Shown piece by piece: positions 47,467 through 59,100 of a stretch of DNA of 64,000 bases. Each line of letters opens with the position of its first letter. The first letter of the stretch is position 1. A program made the position numbers and the translations under genes. The notes under the pieces are model-generated. The model was not told the origin of the DNA. It was given only the letters and a program-made list of their open reading frames with translations, and ran no database searches. The stretch comes from Beta vulgaris subsp. vulgaris (lineage: Eukaryota > Streptophyta > Magnoliopsida > Caryophyllales > Amaranthaceae), in contig NC_079203.1 of the NCBI RefSeq assembly GCF_026745355.1, positions 3,101,967 to 3,165,966 on the forward strand. Direction: 5' to 3'.

Positions 47467-47726
47467 ATCCTTCCGTTTCATTTTAATCTACATACTTACA
47501 CTTTTCACGCATGTCAATGCAAAACTTTGAGGACATATATCTTTAGTTTTGTATTTGTAAAAATTATAAAAAAGTACATAGTAATAAAATACATGTTATG
47601 ATGAATCTAACAAGATCCTACATGACTATATTTTCATCCGCGTATAAATCACAAAAGATGGTCAAAGTAAAATTTGTGAATAGTGTAAAATATCAAAGTG
47701 TGTAGATTAAAATGAAACGGAGAGAG
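47467..47726. mobile_element. Stowaway-like MITE, TA target duplication
   Basis: The left end ATCCTTCCGTTTCATTTTAA and right end TTAAAATGAAACGGAGAGAG are near-perfect inverses. TA flanks both (47,465-47,466 and 47,727-47,728). Length is 260 bp. The same family as 24,079-24,628, without the insert. Confidence 0.8.
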
Positions 47727-48727
47727 TAGCATTTAGGAAGGTTATTAGGCCGGTTATGATTGAATTCATTGAAATTGATATCAGATCCATTTTTAAGTGG
47801 AGTGGGATATTTTTGGATCTAATTTTGATTTTATATTTCGAATTCGAATTTTTTTTCTCTCAAGGTAGGTCAAAGTTGAGTCGAATTCAAATAATATTAT
47901 TATCACTTAAGATCACAAAATTTTAAAGCTTTTGAAAAGTATAATTTTTCTTCACCTTTACTAGACGACATATAAGCAATTAAGTATGTATAAAACTTAT
48001 ATCTCTATTATATAAGTTAGGGAGAGCAATGGTATCTCCCTTGTAATTTACTTAATTGTCCTTTCACAACATAAATATTAGATTTCAAATTTTCAAACAC
48101 ATTTCTAATAGTTAATCAAAACCAATTTAATGCATAATCTTGCCAAAAAAAACAATTATTAAATCTCTTTAAACCCAATCACTCATATAAAAGTTCAATC
48201 ACATAAACTTTCCAATAAAAAGGATTCAATCAAAAAGATACATAATCAAGAACTTACCAAACATTAATACCACAAACAATATTAAAAAAATACACGACAT
48301 TCTTATTACATAGACAACTCAATTCAAACTCAAAATAATTTTCCCATAACACAATTACAAATACATACTCCAAAAAAAATCAATTCTCTTCATAGATTGG
48401 AGTTTCACGACATTCTCAAATTTATGGATACTTTACTGTTAATCAGGTACACATATCGTTATTTAAAATAAAAGTATATGTAAAGTTCTATGTTCAGTAA
48501 ATCTTAAGAATTAATATATCTAAATTCATTAAAAAAATTAATATTAAAAATCACTTACAATCTTTGTTAGTTTCTTGCATTAGCGAATTAATACATCTAG
48601 ATTCATCTAACTATTAATCTTTCACATTTTATGAGTAATCATAATTATAGTACGGATGGAGTAATATAATAACAAGTTTTAAAATTAGCACACACATCGC
48701 GTGCATATAAAACTAATAGTTATATAT

Positions 48728-49334
48728 TTCATCCGACCCAAAATATAGTGCTTGTTTTCTAAGTTGGGTGTCCCATTGTATTATAGTTCTTGTTTCCAAT
48801 TAAACAATATTTTCTTTTCCAAAATACCCTTATTGTCATAACTTTATTTTCAGTAAGTCTTTGTTATCCCATGAAAAACTGTACCCATATTTATGAAATT
48901 TGGAATCTTTGACCCTATTCCTAAATTTTGTCTTTCCTTTTCTCTCTCCTCTCGTATTGAATCCCTTAGTCTTATTTGGTTGGTTGATTTATTATTTTCA
49001 ATGGAATTAATCATTTAAACCAAGTTTGTTTGGTGGAGATGGTGAGAAAATCACCTTGGTGACTTTGAGATAATAAGTTCGAACCCGCTACCTTCTTGTG
49101 TTTAGGATTAGGGTTTCTCTCATACTCCCTACTCTCAAGAGTTGACATATGTAGTTGGACTGGCTGACCTGCAAGAGGTTTTGATCCAGTAGGGTCCTTC
49201 TTTTTACCATGATAGTTATTTGACAGACCCTCCCCAAATAAAGTAATCATTCAAACCAAATGATTAAAAATTTCACACACCTAAATTATAGTAAAAAAAC
49301 AAACAAATAAGCACTATATTTGGGACGAAGCAAG
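48728..49334. mobile_element. Stowaway-like MITE carrying a SINE
   Basis: The left end reads CATCCGACCCAAAATATAGT then GCTTG. The right end reads AAGCACTATATTTGGGACGA. They are inverted with mismatches. The inside is non-coding and is interrupted by the SINE at 49,024-49,243. Confidence 0.6.
49024..49243 (+). mobile_element. tRNA-type SINE inside the MITE
   Basis: A perfect B-box GTTCGAACC lies at 49,077-49,085. The A-box-like TTTGGTGGAGATGG lies about 45 bp upstream. TAATCATTTAAACCAA (49,008-49,023) and TAATCATTCAAACCAA (49,244-49,259) flank it as a 16-bp duplication with one mismatch. About 220 bp long, with a pyrimidine-rich tail region. Box order, length and duplication together fit a SINE. 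Confidence 0.7.
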
Positions 49335-51300
49335 TCTTATTTTGGAGCTCTGCAACCATTAGCTTAGATTTTATCAAATACAAACCCCATGTTCAGTTTT
49401 ATTTTTTATCAATAAGTATTCCCATATTCAAGTCGGCAAGATCATTTTGATCAATATTTCCAACATATTATTATTTCCCTGAAGGTTGAGGCCATGTATT
49501 CATATACAATAATATTAACGTTTAGTCAATGTATATTAAACAAGATGAGAAAACTTACTCCTTAAGACAATATGTTTACTCACCAAAACTCCGAAAGTGG
49601 TCATCTGAACAAACTCTATACTACACTTGCAAAAAACCTAACAATGATTAACATCATGCATGGCATATTAAACTTACAATAAACTTCACATAGGATTCCA
49701 AAACTTTTAGGGCAGTTGCTTTTATCTGGTTCCCTTCTCTGACCTCTTAAGAAATATCTTTAACTACTTAAGTTACTGGTCAAAAAGGACACCAAAACAT
49801 TGATTAGTTGTTGTTACTACCCTCCATTACATGACTTTTAGTAAGATTCTTGTCTACCTTTGAGCTTTCTTTATGTTGCTTCATGTGCTATATATATTGA
49901 CGTTTGTAGTTTTAAGACTATCTCACGATATCATGTCAACTGGGGTCCAATTTTGTTTTTGATAGAGGGGGCTACTTAGCTCTAAGCTAAGGTACGTATA
50001 GCAACGTTAAAGTGGCTTTGCATAACTTTGAGTCTTTTATTACATGTTTTTAAAACGGACATCATTATTTTGTATTGTATTGATTCTTTTAAAATTTGTT
50101 TTTCTAATACGAATTACTACATTAAAAGACATTTCTTATAAAAATTCTTGATTTAACCATGTTGATCGCATCCGAATTTCCAAAACTTCGATGATGATGG
50201 TCTTGAGCTTCAACATGGACAAATATAATAAAAATGAGAAGACGTAAGCTAACTTAAATGAAGAACTTCCATGATGATTATATCATAAGAGGTCCACAAA
50301 AACAAAAGTGATTAAAAACAATCAAATGTAAATGATATATAAGTATATAGTACTGGGGACACGTCTGAAATCTAAATTGCAATGAGATAAGACAGTGATA
50401 GACTACCTTAACTTTAATCATGAGTATGAAATGCGAATTAAGGCCCACAAATGCAACCAAGGCAAGGTTGTTTGAATTCAGTGGATTTATTTGTTGTTAT
50501 TAATTTACACTGTGATGGTCAAAATGGGTAACAAAAACTAGGTAGCTTTTGCTCTCATCTTTATATGTAAAGGAAAAGAAAATGGCTAATCCTTTTCAAG
50601 AGTTTTATTGCTCTCTTCTTTTTCTTTACAAAGCCAAAACAAAACAACGTCTAAATTTGCTTGGTGGGCCGTGTTTGACCCATATATGATAGTATTATGC
50701 ATTGCTTCCTGTTGTTGTCAATGCGCATATGCGCGCGCTAGCTTAATGCTTTGCCTACTTGAGGGCCTTGCTTTTAAGCTTTCGAGAAAGCCAATTAATT
50801 CTTTTCAAGTTACTTTAGGTTGTGCTAAGAATTTAGACCTGTCAAATAAGACTATAATAGAATGGATGGAAAAACAAAATAGAGAGGATCCTAATGTGTT
50901 AAATAGTTTAGTTTGTATCCTGTGATGTATGTTCGATTCTTGCTTGTATCCTGTGAATTGTGATGTATGTACGAACTTAAGAAATTAACCTTTCGCCATT
51001 TCGATATATGTAATCAAAGTATCCTGTGATGTATGTTGAAGCAATATGAAATATAGCTATAGATTTACTAATTAAACATCTGACCTTTGTCATAGGCTTT
51101 ATCGATGCATCAATCTTTAGTGGATTGGAGTATTAGATATTAGATTGGGTGTTTGTATTTCGATGTAGCTCCTCTAGATGACGGCAAATTACTTTTTTAT
51201 TTTTTGACATTGGTTAAATTTGCATAAAAGAAACAAATAAACCCGTAGGGATCATTAATGCTAGCACCACTTAATAGCTTTGGCGAATCCTTGACTTAAC
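49335..51300. other. No gene recognised
   Basis: The 105-codon frame at 50,608-50,925 lacks any domain and has no splice or promoter context. CCTGTGATGTATGTTCGAT-like text repeats at 50,920-51,030. The part 50,125-50,190 resembles 6,225-6,290. Confidence 0.45.
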
Positions 51301-51496
51301 TGTAGGGCACATGATTCCACCTATAACTCCACCATTAGTATGATATATAGTGTCCGCTTTGGGCCTAGCCCACACGGATATGTTTTTGGGCTCCTTTTCA
51401 AACGGCTTCACACCAATATAGTTGGTGAACTCCTATAAACTAGGTATTAACTCACTCTTATCTCTCCGATGTGGGACTTGTGATGTATACCCAACA
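51301..51496 (-). repeat. TRIM 3' LTR
   Basis: On the minus strand it begins TGTTGGGTATACATC and ends ATGTGCCCTACA, with TG...CA ends. The polypurine tract lies just upstream of it in element orientation. Confidence 0.7.
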
Positions 51497-52150
51497 ATCC
51501 TCCCCTTAGACCAAGGACCACAAGCTTCCCTCCAGCGGTAATCCGTCTAATCATTTTGTACCGCCGCCAACCCGCGAAACACACTACCCGACCACCACAA
51601 TATAAGGAAGACTTTTGACACAAGGCATCAAGTACAAATTTCCTATGGCGAAGTCACATGGAGAGTCTCCACACCTTCTTAGATCTTTGCACCATGCCTC
51701 CATGCTATACATGCAACCAACATGTTTTCGTTCCATGCTTATAGGTTGCACCCTTAATATATTTCTGTTTTAGAACCGCATGTCCATGCATTAGCTGAGT
51801 CACCCACCTTTGAGAACCATATAGAATACCACCAAAGACTTGCACCCACGTACTAGAGCAACACCACTTTGCACCTTGCGTGCTCCACCAAGCTAACCAT
51901 GCTGGTCTACCATTGTATGCACGTTCTCCCAGCTGAACCATTGACTTTGGTACCATTTTTAAGACCCACAAGTCCACCTACAACTCTACCATTAGTATGA
52001 TATTGTACGCTTTGGGCCTAGCCTGCACATATTTGTTTTTGGGCTCCTTTCGAAAAGGCCTCATACTAATGTACGTAGTTGGTGAACTCTTATAAATTAG
52101 GTAACTCATTCTTATCTCTCCAATGTGGGACTTGACTATCATTAGATTAA
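51301..52150 (-). mobile_element. TRIM-like miniature LTR retrotransposon, minus orientation
   Basis: Two direct repeats (51,301-51,496 and about 51,956-52,140) share CCATTAGTATGATAT, GCTTTGGGCCTAGCC and AATGTGGGACTTG-type blocks. On the minus strand the right repeat is followed by TGGTACCAAAGTCAATGG, close to a Met-tRNA primer-binding site. The left repeat is preceded by AAGGGGAGGATT, a polypurine tract. LTRs of about 190 bp and an inside of about 460 bp without gag or pol fit a TRIM. The 5' LTR end (near 52,140) is frayed. Confidence 0.7.
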
Positions 52151-52229
52151 GAGCAGATCAACCTAACATGTTTTTCTTAATATGAAAATAAAGATCCAAT
52201 GAAAGTGGAGCATTACTTCTCTGCTTGGA

Positions 52230-53900
52230 TACTACTTGAGCTTGTGTATCCTTTTCTTGAGCATTCTTTTGGAACTGTAGTTGGGCATGACATCGATTCG
52301 TCCAATCGATCTTCTTGGCGTTACTAACGAGTGCTTTGCTTCTCCGCTCGTATCATTTGTACTGTTTTCTTCTCCTTTGTGTGGATTGTCCAAACAATTG
52401 ATTTTATCCTGCATTGGAATGTCTCCACTCGATCATGTTAGTTGAAGCTAGACTTGGCTATCTGACCAATTAGATCGGATTCAGAGTGGATCAATTTAGA
52501 TAGGACCGTCTTCAGATCAAGTTACATTCGGACCGGGATTGGACCGAACCTGACCATTTCGGATTCAGACATCATTCAGACTATTTTAATTCGGATCAGA
52601 CCACATCAGATTTCGGATTATGGTTTCAGATCATCATCGGATCAGATTTCGAATTAGATAAGAAAGATTTTGACCTTTTTTAGTAGGGTTGTCCTATGTA
52701 AATAAATTTTATATACTAATCTTTTAAGTTATTAATTATTCTATTATTATCCCTTTTATTGGATATTAATGATTTATTAGTTAGTTCTCCCTACATTTTT
52801 CAAAATCATTTCGTCTAACTATATGAGTATTCGTTAAATATATTTACATGAAATTCTTCCATAGTTTTGTTTATTTATTCTTAGAAAAATTGTAATATAA
52901 GTTATAAGATTCTGAAAATATGAAGTAAAAATAAAATTTCAAGCCAAGTAGAGTCGCACACGAGATGCACTAAGCTTTGACCGAGTCGATCAAAGCCAAT
53001 AATTTCGGATTGCTTTCGGATTGGATTATCTTCGCGTCGGATTGATTTTGGGTTGGGCAAGATCATATCTTATCATTTGGATTTCGGATGACTTTTAGAT
53101 CAAGTTTGTTTCGGAATGGACCAGACCATATCGTTTTGGATTCAGATCAAGGTTCAGACCATCTGATTCGGACCCAGATTGGACCACAAATCGGATATTT
53201 CAGACCAAAATTTTGGATCAAGACCAACTTTGTCAGGTCTAGTTGAAGCATCCTGACCTCGACATTTTGCATCTTTTTTGAAGAGCCTTAGCGGTACGAT
53301 TTCCTGCCTTCAGACTCGTTGGCTTCTTTGAGACATCTGTCATAAGGCCTTCATTCACAGTGAGAGTCGGAGTACAGACCTGCACTTCCTTTAAATTGGA
53401 GTTGTTGGGGGCCTCCTTCAAGATTTCAGATTTTTAATTAAAGGTGTGAACTTTCAAAATTAATAGAGAGTGGGATTGATAGAATTGAACTTCTTTTGCA
53501 ACATGTAGCCTTTCTACATCTGCACGATAAATCATCGTGCGAGAAGATAGTCGTTTGTTGTTGACAAAGGTAACCTTGCCAAGTTTTGCTCGCTAAAGGA
53601 GACCTGAAACTCTAGACAATTTCCCTTTCCCTACACCATCCATCTCGACTATGTTTTATTTCTCCTCCATTACTGTGATTTTCAAAAGAGAAATTTCTCT
53701 TGATTCCATACTGAATATTCAAATCCATCTCATGAAGTCCAAGGTTTTGTGCCACGGTGTCCATAGCTCCCCAGTCCTCGCTTAGGAGCTTGACCCTTAT
53801 AGGACTGACCATTAGCGACACTATGAACCGGAAAAAGCGTGTCCTCAAGACTTGCAATCTTACGAGCAATTGCCTTTTTTTTTGGTTCAACTACTTTGGC
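52230..53900 (-). pseudogene. Decayed minus-strand frames, possibly LINE ORF1, split by a hAT-type element
   Basis: Frames at 53,612-53,890, 53,239-53,421 and 52,232-52,414 have protein-like composition (KEAPNNSNLKEVQVCTPTLT, and others). The hAT-type element separates the last two. No clear domain is visible; a LINE ORF1 tail is a guess from composition and surroundings. Confidence 0.3.
52449..53241. mobile_element. Non-autonomous hAT-type element, 8-bp target duplication
   Basis: GTTGAAGC occurs exactly on both sides (52,441-52,448 and 53,242-53,249). The left terminus is TAGACTTGGC. The right terminus read inward is TAGACCTGAC. The inside is full of degenerate TTCGGATTCAGATC and GGATCAGA repeats and codes for nothing. 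The 8-bp duplication and short TIRs fit hAT elements. Confidence 0.72.
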
Positions 53901-53994
53901 TGCCTTTAAGTCAGCATAACCTTTCGCAAACTTCCAACTTGTACAAGGACTAGCTGCGCCAAATAAGTGCTAGAATGAAACCAGTTTTTAGGTC

Positions 53995-54243
53995 AGGTAT
54001 ATGCCTACACGATATTTGCTCTTGATATTGTTAGAAATTCAGTTTTTCATGATTGTACCAAATTAAACATATTGAAGGTGATTCTCATTTTGTTCGAGAT
54101 AAGTTGATCTCTGGTAATTTATCTACTGCTTATGTGCCCACGGGTTACCAGTTGACATATGTTTTTACTAAGGCTTTGGGACAACACTTCAGTTTTGCGT
54201 TATGCAAGTTGGACATTCGTGATTTACATGCTCCAAATTAAAG
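53995..54243 (+). pseudogene. Ty1/copia RNase H C-terminal fragment
   Basis: The end of copia RNase H is recognisable: FHDCTK just before a frameshift near 54,060, then KHIEGDSHFVRDKLISGNLS and YQLTYVFTKALGQHFSF. It ends at 54,243 in front of a LINE fragment. It is not near the copia RT piece at 29.8 kb and is probably a separate relic. Confidence 0.8.
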
Positions 54244-54284
54244 GGAGTAATAGGAGTTCTATGGTAAATAAAACTTTAAATATT

Positions 54285-54875
54285 CTTTTTTTGCTAAAAG
54301 TGAGAAATAGATTGCATCACCAAACACCATACAGCCTAAACAAAATCTTAATGAGGGCAAACCAACTAGGTTGGACCCCCCTCATAAGACCCACCCGCAA
54401 ACACTAATTACAAACATCCAGGGATAGGCCCCTTAACCAATATTTATCTCTTCTAGCTACATTCTTTGGTACAACACCAAAACATATTTCAATAATATTT
54501 AGCATAAGCCCACCAATGGGAGTAATAGGAATTCTATGAACTAGACTTATACATGTAATGACTCTCTGATTCCACATGACATCATTTCTAGCCCACCAAA
54601 TATGATAGACCATGGTAACAACACTTGTAGCATAAGGCTGCTTTCTGAACTTTGAAGCTCTACTCCTTACTATATTCTGGATCATCCTCTGTACTGTTGT
54701 GCTGGTGTTAGTCCACCCAAGCCAATTTCTAATTTTCTGTAACACAACATAACTGAAGCAACAGCTAAAAAATAGATGCTCTTGAGTTTCCTCTTCAGAA
54801 TCACAAATTAGCATTCGATGGACCATCGATGCCATAATCAACACTGCCAAAAATTTCAGATACTGCCTGGTGCTT
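54285..54875 (-). pseudogene. 5'-truncated LINE fragment with zf-RVT-like end
   Basis: The minus-strand frame 54,404-54,850 contains CDSEEETQEHLFFSCCFS, matching the zf-RVT region at the end of plant L1 ORF2, and a short tail. A T run near 54,285-54,292 is the poly(A) tail. The 5' side is cut near 54,870, as is common for LINE insertions. Confidence 0.65.
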
Positions 54876-55089
54876 AAGGTCTCGCGTTTGGAGGTGTGTC
54901 AGGCCACTACGATCGCTCGTTGGTGGCAACGCCATTGTAGAATAGTGACTTAAATAGGTTTTGACTTACAGTTTTACTTTATTTTGTTTTTATTCTGTCA
55001 GCACTTTCTCATATTGTTTTGTTTGTTTCCTCTTTCTATTGTACGCTACTTTAATGTCAAAACAAAAAGAAATTAAACTACCTTGACAT

Positions 55090-55400
55090 GTTTTTTTGTT
55101 TACTATTAGTTGTAGAAACATTTGTCTTTACTTTTTTTTTCTTTTGTGAAGAAACTTTAAAATTTTGGAAATTTTTTTATAATGATTGTGATGCTTTAGG
55201 TGGGATATTGAACCTTTCGGCTTATTCTTAGCTAGATGTCTTTTCTTCTTTTGTTATTTTTAACTAGTAATTTTACTATTTTGGTTAGTGCAACTCCAAA
55301 TTTTATCAAGATATTTCCGCCAAAATATTAACTAATTTATTAATGTCAAATATTTGATTTTGCTCTTTCGGGAGACCATAGTTTTTGTAACATAAAGTGT
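55090..55400 (+). repeat. Copy 1 of an old direct duplication (partner about 61,990-62,260)
   Basis: GATGCTTTAGGTGGGATATTG at 55,190 matches GAGGCTTTAGGTGGAATGTTG at 62,071. AGCTAGATGTCTTTTCTTCTT matches AGCTAGCTGTCTTTTCTTCTT. The match continues through ATCAAGATATTT. Non-coding. Confidence 0.65.
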
Positions 55401-55411
55401 ATTGAGTGATC

Positions 55412-55416
<5 letters not shown>

Positions 55417-55462
<46 letters not shown>

Positions 55463-55497
55463 CGCGTGTGTGCGCGTGTGTGCGCGTGTATGTGTGT
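55417..55497. repeat. (TA)n(TG)n(CG)n(TG)n compound microsatellite
   Basis: Alternating TA, TG and CG dinucleotides run up to the left inverted end of the next element. The alternating purine-pyrimidine composition could adopt Z-DNA; that is inference. Confidence 0.9.
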
Positions 55498-55730
55498 GAA
55501 TTTTTTCCTTGAATAATGCAAAATTGGCTTTTAATTCTAGAAATATGCCAAAAAAAAAAAAAATTCCCTGCGTACCGTCCACGTAGGACGGTATGCGAGA
55601 ATTTTTTTTTTTTTTTTTGGTAAGTAAAAAAGTTGTATTCAACACCAAATCAACCAATTACAACCACAACTCATGCTCACATCAGAGCTAAAACAGTAGC
55701 CCCTTAGAGGCTACAGACACACAACAACCA

Positions 55731-58700
55731 TTACAAATGGTTAATCCACTCCCTATCTACATTGCTACAGGACTTAGGCATACAAAACTTTGCTCTATGT
55801 CTAACAATATATTTAATATCCTCTATACTTTTATCTACACCGTGTACTGTCATATTCCAATAAGCTTCAGTTCTTATTCTCCGTATCTGGTATGTAACAG
55901 CAGCTAGCACTGTACATAAGACTCGCTTCCTTGTTCTATTTCCCCTGTAAGAACGTTGCATCCATCTAATCCACTGGCTTAAAGATCTTCTGTAAAATCT
56001 TATATCCAACCAATCCAAAACATTACATAAGATCTTTTTGCTGTAAACACAATAAAAAAAGGTGAGAATGGCTTTCTATTGTCTCACCACAAATGTAACA
56101 TTTATCATCAGAGCGGATGCCATAATGCATCAATTTCTCCTTTGTCTTCAATCTATTCTGAGTGCTTAACCATAGAATGAAGCGATGCTTTGGAAGGGAC
56201 ATCCTATTCCACACAGCCTTTGCCCAGTTGACCTTAGGAGAATCAGGCAACAACAAATTATACACTTCTTTAATCTTATACCTGGTTGAAGTATCCCAAG
56301 TCTGAATTCCCACTGATTTCAACTCTTCTTTAACTTTACACATGTATTTGATGATCCAGCTAGCATTGGAGGAAGCTTGAAACTCCCACCAATTCTGTTG
56401 TTTTATGTAGACATTATGAACCCACAGCACCCACAGATCATCCTTCTTGATACCAATGTGCCAAACCAACTTCCCCACTACAGCCTTGTTCCATAATTGA
56501 CTGTTATTGAAACCTAGACCCTCCTTGTTTTTAGGGCTACACACCTGACTCCACTTGATATACCCACCCTTTAGATCAGTAGCTTTCCCACTCCAAAGAT
56601 AGCTCCTACAAATGCTGTTAATGTTGTCAAATACAACAGTAGGCAAAATGAAAATTTAGGCCCAATAGCTACTGATACTCATGAGCACAACATGTACTAA
56701 CTGAGCTCGTCCAGCAAAGGAAAGGTTCCTTGTACTCCATGTCCTGATTCTGGCAGTCATCTTATCCACTAAGCCTTCACAATCTGCAGCCCTTAGCTTC
56801 CTTGTGGAGATGGAGACCCCTAGATATTTGAAGGGGAGAGAGTCCTTAACAAAGCCTGAGAACTGAGCAATTCTGTCTGTATCACCCTCTGTCATCCCAT
56901 TGCAATACAAGGCAGACTTTGATTTATTAGCTTGAAGCGCAGAAGATTCTGAGAAGAGTTGTAAACCTTGAAGTAACAAATAGGCAGATTTAACATCACC
57001 ATTATAGAAGAGCATTAAATCATCTGCAAAGCACATATGATTTAATTTCATCATTTTTCATCCCTTAAAATGTTTAAACAACTCCATATCACTGATGTAT
57101 GCCATGACTCTCGAAAGATAATCCATGCATAATGTAAAGAGCAGGGGAGACATGGGATCCCCCTGCCTTAACCCTCTCTTTGCAGGAAAAAACCACTCAG
57201 TGCTACCATTCAGCATTAAGGTAAAACTAGGAGTTTGAATGCATTCCATAACACACCTTATGAAATGAGATGGAAACTGAAGGAAATTAAATAACTCCTC
57301 CACAAATGCCTATTCAATAGAATCATACGCTTTTCGAAGGTCAATTTTCATCATAACCCCATCCATCTTATTACCTCTTCTATTGAACCTCTTCACCAGA
57401 TCTTGACAGAGGAGAATGTTGCTTATAATACTTCTTCCTGTAATGAAAGCATCCTGGTTGGGGGATACCAGATCAGGTAGTACAGCATTGAGTCTTGTAC
57501 ATATCAATTTTGTAATAGTCTTATATAGGATATTGCAACAAGCAATAGGCCTATAATCACTGACTGTTGCAGGGCATTTTACCTTAGGAACTAAGGTAAT
57601 AGCTGTGATATTAACCTCTTTTAACATCTTGCCATGTGTGAAGAAATCCTTAATAGCATCAATCACATCCATACCCACTATCTCCCAGGCTTTCTTGAAA
57701 AAAAAACTAGTGTAACCATCTATACCATGTGACTTCTCATCAGGTATGGAGAAGAGAGCCTGCTTTATCTCATCATAGCTGAATTGTAAGTTTCAGCAGC
57801 AACTTCTTATCTTCAGTAACAACCTTTCCTTTATTGATAATAACCTCTTCAATAGGCCTTGTATGACCACTACTACCCAACAAAGATTCATAGAATTGCA
57901 GGAAAGCTGCATTCACATCATCAGGATTAGACATCCACTCTCCCTTCTCATTCTGGATAGTGTTAATCCTATTTTGAGTTCTTCTCATTCGAATACTTTT
58001 TTGAAACAGCCTTGTGTTATCATCTCCTTCCTCAATCCATCTCACCTTAGCCTTTTGCCCCAAAAAAGAAAGCAGATTCTTATGAGCCAGTTGATACCTT
58101 CTTCTACAAATCATTTCTTTCTCAATAAGCTCATGATTCATAGGATTAACTTGACGACACTACTGTATGACTATTAAATCCTGGTAACATCTGGCGTTTT
58201 GCACTGACACATCACCATACTCCTCTGCATTTAACCTTTTAAGCTCATGCTTCAGTAGCTTCAATTTGCTAACCACCCTAAACATCTTTGTCCCTGCAAC
58301 TTCCTTCTCCAACCCTCTTATGATGATATCTAAAAACTTGTGTGAGTGACACCACATATTAAAGAACCTGAAAGGTTTCTTTTTATTAACACTAGGGTAA
58401 GATCTAATAATCACAGGACAATGGTCATAGTCACCCTCTGGCAGATAATTCACCTCTGTCATTGGGAACTTTTCCATCCAAGTCTCATTCCCCATTACAC
58501 GATCCAATTTACAGTATACTCTTCTCTCTCCCTCTTGCTTATTGCTCTAGGTGTAGAATTGACCAGTAGCTTTCACATCCAACAACTAACAAACCTCCAC
58601 ACAATGCTTCAATTCTACCAACTCCCTTTCCCTCACTGGATGACGAATCCTCTCTTCCATTCCTAGAATTGCATTAAAATCTCCTAATATCACCCAAGCT

Positions 58701-59100
58701 CCAGAGATTTGAGTAGAGATATCCACCAGTTTATCCCATAATTCCTGCCTAGCATGCCTATCATTATGCCCATACACAAATGAGCAATGAAATTTCCTCC
58801 CTCCATTAACAGTCTCCACTTTAGTATGCATCAGTTGATCAGAACAATAGGTTATATTAACATGAAAAGTAGAAGGATGCCATGCAATCACTATTCTACC
58901 ATTCTTATGCCAAGCATTATTATGTGAAAAACACCACCCAAGGCACAAAGTCAAGTATAAATCACCCATGTTGTGTGATTTAACTTTTGTTTCAAGAAGG
59001 CTAAATAATCTTATTTGATTGGAAAGAATCAGATTATTTACCTCATTTTGCTTACTTCTACTATTTATCCCTCTTACATTCCATGATAATATATTATCCA
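55731..59100 (-). pseudogene. LINE-C ORF2: endonuclease, RT and zf-RVT, broken
   Basis: EN starts at MDNILSWNVRGINSRSKQNE (about 59,100), with WVILGDFNAILGMEER later. RT parts follow in separate frames: YRPIACCNILYKTITKLICT (57,310-57,678), GLRQGDPMSPLLFTLCMDYL (57,058-57,303) and FADDLMLFYNGD (56,656-57,054). zf-RVT (YICGETIESHSHLFLLC) lies in 56,023-56,646. In-frame stops at about 57,307 (TAG), 57,055 (TGA) and 56,653 (TAA), plus frameshifts near 58,550, 57,700 and 56,020, disable it. Confidence 0.88.

Noticed and set aside
49077..49085. A tRNA gene suggested by GTTCGAACC
   Set aside because: No cloverleaf can be drawn around it; the A-box spacing, tail and flanking duplication fit a SINE.
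50608..50925. A 105-codon plus-strand frame with a Cys-rich patch
   Set aside because: No recognised domain, no splice or promoter context, and surroundings are repetitive.
55306..55657. His/Thr-Ala-Arg repeat reading frames
   Set aside because: They come from the TG/CG dinucleotide tract.
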